NCBI GenBank assembly: GCA_017411435.1
Contig: JAFQQD010000054.1
Coordinates: forward strand, 1 to 41,784
DNA length: 41,784 nt
Direction of reading: 5' to 3'
Source of the DNA: Clostridia bacterium
GTDB taxonomy: Bacteria; Bacillota; Clostridia; UMGS1883
The notes beneath the pieces were generated by a model that did no database searches, had not been told where the DNA came from, and saw only the letters and a program-made list of their open reading frames with translations. Position 1 is the stretch's first letter, and each line of letters starts with the position of its first letter. Shown here in pieces: positions 22,752 to 29,310 of this stretch. Both the position numbers and the translations under genes were made by a program.

Positions 22752-23644
22752 TATGCTGCCTCCCTTCCGTTTCTGTATGCGATGTCGCCGTCGAGGTTTG
22801 CGAGGAGGTGCAGTCTTGCTGTCTTGAACTCATCGCCGTTGAGTCCGAGGTGTATCAGCCAGGTGCGGAAGGTGAACTTCTCGTTTGTTGTTACCGTCTT
22901 CTTGCGGCTCGCGCTCTTCTGTGTTTTTGCTTGGTTGCTGATTGCGAGGCACAGTTGGATGTATGCCTTGATTTTGCCTGCGTGTGTTGTGCTGTTGAAG
23001 CATCTGAACTCGACCGTTCCCTTCTGCCATACCGCATGGAGGTTGAGTGCATGGTATCTTGTGTGGTCGTAGTGGTCGTGCGCTCCGTCGTGTCCGTTGT
23101 ACCAGCTGTCTCTGACCTGCTGCATCGTCTTGATGCTCGGCTTGTTCACTCTGTCGAGGAAGCCTTCGTCGACCTTCTGGCACCATCTTCTCACTCTCTC
23201 TTCCTCTGTGTTCAGTGCCTTGAGGAGGAGGTCTTCCTTGCTTGCCATGATGTTCGCTATGTTCTTGAGGCTGCGCGCTGTGTGCTGGCTTGCGTCGATG
23301 TGTACATGGATGCCGCAGCTGTTGTTTACTCGCATGCCACCTTCGCGTCTGAGGATTCTCACGATTTCCTGCACCGTCTCGATGTCCTCGTAGGTGCATA
23401 TCGGGCTGACCATCTCGCAGCGGTTGTCGTCGCTTGCTGTGTGTCCGTCGCGCGTCTCAGGTCTTACGCTGCTGTCGCGCATCACTTTCCATGTTCTGCC
23501 CTGCGTGTCCTTGATTTCGTATGTCTGGTATACGCTGCCTGCGTAGTGTGCTGTGCTACCGAAGTACTTTGCTACCAGCTTTGCTGCGTCGTAGCGGCTC
23601 ATGCCTGTGAACTCGATTTCGATTCCGAACTTCTGGTCTTTCAT
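22751..23644 (-). CDS. Glutamine-synthetase-like amidoligase
   Basis: 297 aa. It carries the three hallmarks of the amidoligase family (COOH-NH2 ligases related to glutamine synthetase): FGIEIEFTG near the N-terminus (residues 6-14), CGIHVHID in the middle, and GTVEFRCFNST towards the end, whose Glu/His/Arg bind metal and ATP. These enzymes form amide or peptide bonds with ATP, but substrates are mostly unknown. AGAAGGAG precedes the ATG and promoter-like repeat R3 lies just upstream. It forms a two-gene cassette with the cyclotransferase. Length is close to family norms with no lost motif, so it should be active. Confidence 0.9.
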   Translation of the reverse strand: MKDQKFGIEIEFTGMSRYDAAKLVAKYFGSTAHYAGSVYQTYEIKDTQGRTWKVMRDSSVRPETRDGHTASDDNRCEMVSPICTYEDIETVQEIVRILRREGGMRVNNSCGIHVHIDASQHTARSLKNIANIMASKEDLLLKALNTEEERVRRWCQKVDEGFLDRVNKPSIKTMQQVRDSWYNGHDGAHDHYDHTRYHALNLHAVWQKGTVEFRCFNSTTHAGKIKAYIQLCLAISNQAKTQKSASRKKTVTTNEKFTFRTWLIHLGLNGDEFKTARLHLLANLDGDIAYRNGREAA

Positions 23645-23687
23645 TGTGTTTTCTCCTTCTACCGTCGGGCTTCCTTGCCCTTGTCGG

Positions 23688-23749
23688 TATACTAATTAAG
23701 CCAGAAAGAACACCGAAAGTCGATATCCAAAAGCACAGAAAAGAACAGT
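23688..23749 (-). promoter_or_regulatory. Repeated promoter-like element R3
   Basis: More diverged copy of R1/R2. Conserved parts on the minus strand are ACTGTTCTT...CTGTG (from 23749), TCGACT (23723-23718), a 17-base spacer and TTTCTGG-CTTAAT (hexamer 23700-23695). The same spacing in all three copies while the rest diverges suggests these are real promoter parts. A short hairpin (ACCG/CGGT around GGGC/GCCC) follows in the leader of the amidoligase mRNA. Confidence 0.55.
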
Positions 23750-23759
23750 CTGAAATTGG

Positions 23760-24884
23760 TCAAATGAGCGGAGAATTAACAGCCTTCAAAAGCGCCTCTG
23801 TGCGGTTCGTTTTCTCCCACGAACTGTGGTCGTCTCCGAAGTGCAAGTTCAATGTTGTCTCCAAAAAAATGGGGTTACGAAGGTGCAATGCTTTGCTGAT
23901 TGCTGCCGGTCTCATATCGAACACCTGAAGCACCGCCTGCTTGATGCGCTCGTCGTCGCCTGTGCCGAATGTGTCAATGTTGACGCTGGTCGGCTCTGCC
24001 TTGCCTATCGCGTATGTGAGTGCGACTTCGCATTCATCTGCGAGTCCTGCTGCCACGATGTTCTTTGCAATGTAGCGTGCCATGTACGCACCGCTACGGT
24101 CGACCTTGCTTGCGTCTTTACCGCTGAATGCGCCACCGCCGTGATGCGCAATTCCACCGTAAGTGTCTGCCATCAGCTTGCGTCCTGTGAGTCCTGTGTC
24201 TGCTTCGAAACCGCCGAGTACGAATTTGCCACTCGGATTGATAAGAACTTCTGCGTCTGCAAGGTCGATGCCTGCAAATACGAAGCCGATTACCTTCTCA
24301 CGAATCTCTTCGCGGAACTGCTCGATGTCCTTCTCTTCTTCATGCTGCGCCGAGACTATAACACTCACTACGCGAGGCTGCTTGCCGTCCTCATATTCGA
24401 CGGAAACCTGTGCCTTGCCGTCTGGCTTGATGCCGTCGATGAGTCCGCACAAATGGCACTCGGTAAGGCGCATCGTAATGTTGTGGGCGAATACGAGCGG
24501 AAGCGGAAGACCGCATGCCGTTTCGTCGGTCGCATAACCGTACATGATGCCCTGATCACCTGCGCCCTGATCAATGCCGTAACTAACCGCCTGCGCGATG
24601 TCCGGGCTTTGTCTGTGAATAAGGACGATGACGCGAAGTCCCTTCGTTTCGTAGCCTGCTGCCTTGATAATTTCGAGTGCGCAGCGCTTATAGTTTACGC
24701 GCGCTCTGGTCGTTACTTCCCCTGCAACGATGACCGTTCTGCCACTGAGAAGCACCTCTACCGCCACGCGGCTTTTTCTGTCTCTCTTCAGGCACTCATC
24801 CAGAATTCTGTCTGCGATGAGGTCTGCGAGCTTGTCGGGGTGTCCGATGGTCACGCTCTCTGCTGTTCTGATCTTCTTACTCAT
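23760..24884 (-). CDS. metK: S-adenosylmethionine synthetase
   Basis: 374 aa, slightly shorter than typical cellular MetK (about 385-400). Core motifs are intact: ESVTIGHPDKLAD near the N-terminus, the ATP-binding GAGDQGIMYGYATDET, the phosphate-binding GGGAFSGKDASKVDRSGAY, and the C-terminal NLHFGDDHSSWEKT. It makes SAM from methionine and ATP. Its start overlaps the end of the PAPS-reductase-like gene, in an operon with two SAM-dependent methyltransferases, so it most likely guarantees SAM supply for them. A host copy is normally essential, so a phage copy is an addition. Small changes from cellular versions (TIGHPDK instead of SEGHPDK) suggest long phage residence. Confidence 0.95.
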   Translation of the reverse strand: MSKKIRTAESVTIGHPDKLADLIADRILDECLKRDRKSRVAVEVLLSGRTVIVAGEVTTRARVNYKRCALEIIKAAGYETKGLRVIVLIHRQSPDIAQAVSYGIDQGAGDQGIMYGYATDETACGLPLPLVFAHNITMRLTECHLCGLIDGIKPDGKAQVSVEYEDGKQPRVVSVIVSAQHEEEKDIEQFREEIREKVIGFVFAGIDLADAEVLINPSGKFVLGGFEADTGLTGRKLMADTYGGIAHHGGGAFSGKDASKVDRSGAYMARYIAKNIVAAGLADECEVALTYAIGKAEPTSVNIDTFGTGDDERIKQAVLQVFDMRPAAISKALHLRNPIFLETTLNLHFGDDHSSWEKTNRTEALLKAVNSPLI

Positions 24885-25827
24885 TTTCGTTATCCTCCAA
24901 ATAAAAATTTTCGTATGGTACTCCCATGTAGTCTAGCACTTCTCTCATGCCAAGACCGCCTTTGTCCCACGGCTTCAGGCAGTACCGCCATATCTGTGGG
25001 TGTGTTCTCTGCAGCCTTTGAAATCTGTTCGGCTCCTTCTCCAGGTGAACTCCGTACATGCAGAAGATGCACCCTGTTCTCGCGTAGCCTTTGTCGTAAA
25101 TGCTGCAGTATGGAATATCGAACTTGTGTATGTATTCCCATATGTCGTCGTCCGTCCAGAAACTGAGTGGTGCGGACTGTGCCTTCTTGTTCTCAAATGC
25201 GTTGCAGCCATACTGCATCCACTTCTGTGTGCGCAGCATCGACTCTGCTGCCATCGTGCCGACTATCGGTACGCGCCATGTCTCCGCTGCATATTCGAGT
25301 ATGGGCTTCTTCTTCATTTCCTTGCAGCATCCCGATCCTATGTCGAATGGTGCGTCCAGCATGAACTTCCACTGATCTGACAATTTGAATCGTGTCTTGC
25401 TGCCGTCAGGATTCTTTCCGTAGAAAGCCTTCTCGATAACGAGCGAACTCTTGCCGTGTCTTATTCTGTGTATCCACTCCGACTGTTCCTTCGATATGCA
25501 CGGATAACCGCACTTCTCAATGACCTGTCGGAATGTCAGCTTTGGCTTTACCCAGACGACATTGTCGAATGTCTTTACGAACTCGCGTATCTCTGGGAAC
25601 TCCAGACCCGTGTCGCTGTAGACCGCAACCAGTTTCGGGTATATGCTTCTGCATAAATGCATTAGCACGGTGCTGTCCTTGCCTCCGCTGAATGAAATGT
25701 AAACGCCGTCCTCACCGAAATGTGTTACCCACTCGGTGATACGGCGCTTCGACATCTCTATTTTTACCTCCAGCGGAAGCGACTGCATCTGCCTGAGGTC
25801 GTCTATCGTGTGTTTATTCTTTGCCAT
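24877..25827 (-). CDS. PAPS-reductase-like ATP-pyrophosphatase protein
   Basis: 316 aa. The PP-loop SGGKDST (47-53) in VYISFSGGKDSTVLMHL defines the adenine-nucleotide alpha-hydrolase/PAPS reductase family. Later cysteine clusters (GSGCCKEMKKKP and TGCIFCMYG) could hold an iron-sulfur cluster. Relatives include sulfate-assimilation enzymes, DndC of DNA phosphorothioation and many phage proteins of unknown role. Here it lies between a methyltransferase and metK with overlapping ends (14 and 8 bases). No DndA/B/D/E partners are present, so classic phosphorothioation is not supported. A sulfur-transfer or nucleotide-activation role in DNA or RNA modification is plausible. Confidence 0.88.
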   Translation of the reverse strand: MAKNKHTIDDLRQMQSLPLEVKIEMSKRRITEWVTHFGEDGVYISFSGGKDSTVLMHLCRSIYPKLVAVYSDTGLEFPEIREFVKTFDNVVWVKPKLTFRQVIEKCGYPCISKEQSEWIHRIRHGKSSLVIEKAFYGKNPDGSKTRFKLSDQWKFMLDAPFDIGSGCCKEMKKKPILEYAAETWRVPIVGTMAAESMLRTQKWMQYGCNAFENKKAQSAPLSFWTDDDIWEYIHKFDIPYCSIYDKGYARTGCIFCMYGVHLEKEPNRFQRLQRTHPQIWRYCLKPWDKGGLGMREVLDYMGVPYENFYLEDNENE

Positions 25828-27127
25828 TCGGCTGCACCTTCTCTGCCTTCTTGCCTGTGAAGTCTTCCCAGCGTTTTACTGCGAGGTCGCAATATTCGGG
25901 CGACTTCTCCATCGCATAACAGATGCGCTCTGCCTGTTCGCATGCAATGATGGTCGTTCCGCTTCCGCTGAACGGTTCCACCACGATGTCCCCTCTGTCC
26001 GAGTGCATCTTGATGCATCGCCACGGAAGCTCGACTGGGAACATAGCCGGGTGTGCCTTGTTTGCACGCACCGTGTTCATTTCCCATATGCCTGCGTATC
26101 CCCAGTTTTTGCGCTCCTCTTTTGTGAGGCGACGCACGAACTTGAATGCGTGACTTGCGTATGCCGAAAGCCACATGTACTCTTGGTCGTTGTATTCCAC
26201 ATCACCGTTGCGGCTGAATGCGGAAATGTATTCGTACTGCTGCGCTGGCTTGTTTGTCGAAAGGTGATAAGGTGCTATGCCGTAGTTGATGCCTTGCTTC
26301 TTCCATATGCGTATCCATATGGGACGGAAGCCAAGCTCCGCGAAGAGCTGCGCCGAGTAGAAATTCGTCGGCTCGATGAACTGTGTGCCTGTCGTGTATA
26401 GGTCACCGAGGTTCCAACATACGATGCCAGCGTACTTTGTGAGGTTAGCGACCACTGGGCGCATCGTTTCAAACCACGGCTCGATGCCGAGTTTTTCGTA
26501 GTCCTTGCCTACGCCGTATGGAGGCGATGTTACCGCCATCTGTCCGCGCTTGCCCTGCATCAGCTTTGCGAAGTCGCTCTCGCTGGTGCTGTCTCCGCAC
26601 ATGAGGTAATGGTCGCCGAGCTTCCAGATGTCGCCTGTCTTTGTGACTGCGCCCTTCGCTTTGATTTTCTCATGTTCTTCGTCAACATCGAAATCGTCCT
26701 GCACCGCTGCCTGCGAGTAAAACTCGTTTAACATTTCGTCGACTTCCGCTGCGTCGAAACCTGTCAATGTAACATCAAATGCGCTGCCATCCAAATCCGA
26801 AAGAAGTGCTGCGAGTTTGTCCTTGTCCCAGTCGCCCTGTATTTTATTCAGTGCAATGTTGAGTGCCTTTTCGCGCTGTTCGTCGAGGTCGACGACCACG
26901 CAATCCACTTCGGTTACGCCGAGGTTTTTCAGCACCGTCAGTCGCTGATGTCCTCCAACCACATTGCCTGTCTGCTTGTTCCAGATAACCGGCTCGACAT
27001 ATCCGAACTCGGTTATGCTGCGCTTCAGTTTTTCGTACTCTGCGTCGCCGGGTTTAAGTTCTTTTCTCGGATTGTACGCTGCAGCCTTCAGCTGCTCGAC
27101 CTTTACTTTTTCAATCTGCATCTGCAT
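25814..27127 (-). CDS. ParB-domain DNA methyltransferase fusion (SPPY type)
   Basis: 437 aa. The N-terminal ParB-like domain (about 1-105) is close to that of the protein at 20961-22280 (YNPRKELKPGD, GGHQRLTVL, NIALNKIQGD). The methyltransferase domain has SPPY at 201-204 (TSPPYG) and FSGSGT at 386-391. SPPY is most often seen in N4-cytosine enzymes, so its product may differ from that of its DPPY paralogue. No restriction nuclease is present. It follows the small terminase by 14 bases and overlaps the PAPS-reductase-like gene, so modification and packaging genes are co-transcribed. Confidence 0.93.
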   Translation of the reverse strand: MQMQIEKVKVEQLKAAAYNPRKELKPGDAEYEKLKRSITEFGYVEPVIWNKQTGNVVGGHQRLTVLKNLGVTEVDCVVVDLDEQREKALNIALNKIQGDWDKDKLAALLSDLDGSAFDVTLTGFDAAEVDEMLNEFYSQAAVQDDFDVDEEHEKIKAKGAVTKTGDIWKLGDHYLMCGDSTSESDFAKLMQGKRGQMAVTSPPYGVGKDYEKLGIEPWFETMRPVVANLTKYAGIVCWNLGDLYTTGTQFIEPTNFYSAQLFAELGFRPIWIRIWKKQGINYGIAPYHLSTNKPAQQYEYISAFSRNGDVEYNDQEYMWLSAYASHAFKFVRRLTKEERKNWGYAGIWEMNTVRANKAHPAMFPVELPWRCIKMHSDRGDIVVEPFSGSGTTIIACEQAERICYAMEKSPEYCDLAVKRWEDFTGKKAEKVQPNGKE

Positions 27128-27141
27128 GTTGTCTCCTTCTC

Positions 27142-27672
27142 TTAATCGAGCAATTGCTCCATGAGGTCATCGTGAGGCCCTGCGCCAACTGGTGTCTCGC
27201 AGTTCTCCTTCACGATCTGATATATGTGCAACCAAATAACATTCGCCTGCTTCAAAAAGTTCAAACCCATCGAAACATACGGGCTGCTTATAGGCATCTG
27301 TGTCGTCGGGTGCTTTGCAAGCAGTCCGTACTGGTTGATGCCTTCTTCGCACTGTATCCAGCGCGATATGTAAAGCGCGTATTGCTCGATGAGTTCCTTC
27401 TTGACCAGCTGCGCGCATCCGCGTTCATTGAGCCACTGCCATGTCTCAATATATATTTCCTCGGTGCGGTTCTGCTGCTGGTTCTTTGTTACTTGCTTGA
27501 GGTAATCTGAAATGGGAGGCATCTCTTCGCCCTGAAGCGAATCGCTGTCTCCCATGTCGAATTCGATTTTTGTAAGAGGTGCCTTTCCGGGGTTTCCGTC
27601 CATCAGCTTTTCTGCAAGCGCCTTCTTCTTGCGCCCTGCACCCGGTCTGACACCGCCGTGTCCGTTTGCCAT
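27142..27672 (-). CDS. terS: Terminase small subunit (P27 family)
   Basis: 176 aa. The N-terminus GHGGVRPGAGRKKKALAEKL is the basic start typical of P27-type small terminases. The rest is helical (EIYIETWQWLNERGCAQLVK, YALYISRWIQCEEGINQYG) and includes the central region of the family. It recognises the packaging start and recruits the large subunit. AAGGAG precedes the ATG. A 1.1-kb non-coding repeat array and an HNH gene lie upstream, the classic arrangement in HK97-type cos phages, but the large subunit gene is about 9.4 kb downstream. Confidence 0.94.
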   Translation of the reverse strand: MANGHGGVRPGAGRKKKALAEKLMDGNPGKAPLTKIEFDMGDSDSLQGEEMPPISDYLKQVTKNQQQNRTEEIYIETWQWLNERGCAQLVKKELIEQYALYISRWIQCEEGINQYGLLAKHPTTQMPISSPYVSMGLNFLKQANVIWLHIYQIVKENCETPVGAGPHDDLMEQLLD

Positions 27673-27686
27673 TGCTTTTACTCCTT

Positions 27687-27716
27687 GAAATAGGGGGCTA
27701 TACCCCTCTTGATTTC
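27687..27716. other. Candidate cos nick site (dyad)
   Basis: An imperfect dyad centred on CTATA: GAAAT-AGGGGG-CTATA-CCCCT-(CTTG)-ATTTC, 15 bases upstream of the small terminase ATG. GC-rich dyads between HNH and small terminase genes are where cos sites occur in this phage type. The symmetry, position and next-door repeat array fit, but a second GC-rich block (GGGGGTAGGGGGATG on the minus strand, about 27776-27792) is an alternative. No cleavage data can be read from the sequence. Confidence 0.4.
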
Positions 27717-27779
27717 CCGATTTTGCGCGTGATACTCCACGCCCGTCTCGATTTTTATTTGCTGTAGGGATTTACATCC

Positions 27780-28430
27780 CCCTACCCCCTCTTTTCCGAA
27801 CACTTTCGGCTAAAACACTCGCATCGGCTGCTGATAATTCTGCAGGAAACCGTGAAAGATACGCACAAAGATTGCCGAAAGACGCGCACAGAGACCGTCG
27901 AAAGACCTTCATTGAGCTGCTGATATTCGGGTAGAAAGTCGCTGAAAGAGGCGCACAGAAGCCGCCGATAGTCGCGTAGAGATGTGCCGAAAGACGCGCA
28001 GAGATCTGCGATATATCTGCCGATATATGCTTAGAGAGTGCGCAAAAGACCGCCACAAATGAACACTAAAGATGTCCATATATCCGCTAAAGACTGCCGA
28101 AAAGCCCCAAAAAGCGCCCTAAAGTCCCCTAAAAGCGCCTAAAGTGCGTATAAGAGCAGGTTGGAGACGCGCAAAGATTTGCGATAGAGAGGCAGGAAAG
28201 ACGCGCAAAGAAGGGGCGAAAGATGCCGAAAGACGAACACAAAAACCCTCGAAAGCGCCTTAGAGAAACGCCGAAAGAGGCGTAGAGAATCGTCGAAAGA
28301 ACACCAGAAAGACCGTCGAAAGAGGCGTAGAAAGTCGTTAAAAGTCGCTCATAGAAGTGCCGAAAGACCCTTAGAAAGACCGCCTAAAGACGCCCATCAG
28401 CTGCTGCATAAGCGTGCAAAAGCACACTTC
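27780..28430. repeat. Degenerate AAAG array with helical spacing (left half of a 1.1-kb non-coding region)
   Basis: About 650 bases with no convincing gene. The plus strand is full of short purine units such as CGAAAGA, CTAAAG and GCGCAAAGA separated by about 10-13 bases. Examples: AAAG at 28319, 28331, 28341, 28363, 28375 and 28386, and a run CTAAAGACTGC, CGAAAAGCCC, CAAAAAGCGC, CTAAAGTCCC, CTAAAAGCGC, CTAAAGTGCG around 28086-28150. This regular spacing close to one helix turn suggests binding sites for an oligomeric protein, or intrinsically curved DNA. It lies between the HNH and small terminase genes, so terminase recognition is the leading idea. Confidence 0.7.
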
Positions 28431-28804
28431 ATATGCGCTTCATTTGTCCTTCATTTTTCGCCATTCTTTTTCATATTTCGCAAAAATACCGCCAAATCTG
28501 GAACTCATTTTCCCATTCATTCGGGCGTCATTTTTTCCTTTTTTTTTCGGCATCTCCGAAAAAGCGCTCAAATTCGTGCAAAAACCGCCATTTTTGCCGT
28601 AAAAAGTGCGTTCATTCGGAACTCATCCTGCTGCCATTTTTCCATTTTCAAAAAAGGCGCGTCGAAAAGGCGAACACATTTTTGCATCCATTCGCCTGTC
28701 ATTCGACCTCATTTTTTTCATTTTTCGAGTTTTTCCCAAAAAAAAGCGAATTCATTTTTCCATCCATTCGCCTTCATCGCGCGTTCATCTGCCGTTTTTG
28801 AACA
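28430..28804. repeat. TTCATT/CATTCG-rich array (right half of the 1.1-kb non-coding region)
   Basis: This stretch switches abruptly to pyrimidine-rich units on the plus strand: TTCATTCG, CCATTCGCC, TTCATTTTTCC, GTCATTCGACC and TTCATCTGCC, again about every 10-14 bases, with long T-runs. Short open frames here are fortuitous: they are low-complexity, lack ribosome sites and would oppose all other genes. The unit differs from the AAAG array next to it, so two different proteins or two functional parts of a packaging site are possible. Confidence 0.6.
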
Positions 28805-29167
28805 CTACTTGCCGAAACGGCTTCCTTCTTCTATGGATTTTCGACTGTGGCATGACCAGCAAAGGCTCTGTAAATTTGCCATGCTGAGTGCTGCGCCTCC
28901 CTGCTTTATGGGCGTAATATGGTCGACCATTGTTGCCGGTGTGATCCTGCCGTTCCTCTGGCATTCCTCGCATAAGGGCTGCTGTTCCAGCTTCGCCTGT
29001 CGCAGCTTGCGCCACGGTGTTGACGAATAAAAATTGCGAGCTTCTTTATCTCGCTCGCGTGTGTTGTATTCGTGATGCATCTGCTTTTGATGCTGCTCGC
29101 AATACCGTCCTTCTGTGAGTTTCGGGCAGCCAGGGTATCTGCAAGGCTTCTTCGGTTTTCTTGGCAT
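28805..29167 (-). CDS. HNH endonuclease of the packaging module
   Basis: 120 aa. It has Cys pairs typical of HNH proteins beside terminases (CRYPGCPKLTEGRYCEQHQ near the N-terminus, and CEECQR with CWSCHSRKS around the active site), the catalytic DHITPIKQGG and the Asn of LQSLCW. HNH proteins next to terminase genes stimulate specific cleavage at cos in HK97-like phages. The gene lies directly upstream of the non-coding array and small terminase, so a packaging role rather than homing is likely. AGGAGGCAGCGG precedes the ATG. Confidence 0.9.
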   Translation of the reverse strand: MPRKPKKPCRYPGCPKLTEGRYCEQHQKQMHHEYNTRERDKEARNFYSSTPWRKLRQAKLEQQPLCEECQRNGRITPATMVDHITPIKQGGAALSMANLQSLCWSCHSRKSIEEGSRFGK

Positions 29168-29189
29168 CCGCTGCCTCCTGTAAATAGAA

Positions 29190-29219
29190 AGGCATCACCG
29201 CGTCTCCGCTGTGATGCCT
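29190..29219. terminator. Strong terminator in the late leader
   Basis: AGGCATCAC-C-GCG-TCTC-CGC-T-GTGATGCCT forms a near-perfect 9+3 bp stem. On the minus strand it is followed by TTCTATTT and on the plus strand by CTGTTTTTCTTTTT, so it can stop either direction. It lies between the late-type promoter and the HNH gene, so the late operon needs antitermination or readthrough here. Confidence 0.8.
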
Positions 29220-29237
29220 CTGTTTTTCTTTTTCCGC

Positions 29238-29310
29238 ATTATAATGATATCATACCTAACCTACTGCACTCAACTGTCTTTAACTGAATTCTTACTGCAC
29301 TTAACTGCAC
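29238..29310 (-). promoter_or_regulatory. Late-type promoter with five helically phased ACTG repeats
   Basis: The minus strand has a perfect -10 TATAAT (29243-29238) but no -35 resembling TTGACA; the -35 position (29266-29261) reads CAGTAG. On the plus strand ACTG occurs at 29263, 29273, 29283, 29294 and 29304, spacing 10, 10, 11, 10, so one per helix turn and the first overlaps the -35. This is the layout of an activator-dependent promoter. The activator is probably the sigma-like regulator whose gene ends at 29301 inside the array. It should drive the HNH-terminase-late genes. Confidence 0.7.

Noticed and set aside
24877-25827. DndC of a DNA phosphorothioation system
   Set aside because: Only the PP-loop family is supported. 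No DndB, DndD, DndE or cysteine desulfurase gene is in the window.
27772-28056. 94-codon minus-strand open frame inside the AAAG array
   Set aside because: It has no good ribosome site, its composition follows the repeat units, and neighbouring array sequence of the same type is closed in all frames. The non-coding array explains it better.
27780-28804. CRISPR array
   Set aside because: Units are short, degenerate and unevenly spaced with no constant repeat, no spacers of fixed length and no cas genes.
28414-28887. Plus-strand open frames rich in Phe, Ser and Lys
   Set aside because: They arise from T-rich repeats, oppose every real gene, lack ribosome sites and run into the HNH gene antisense.
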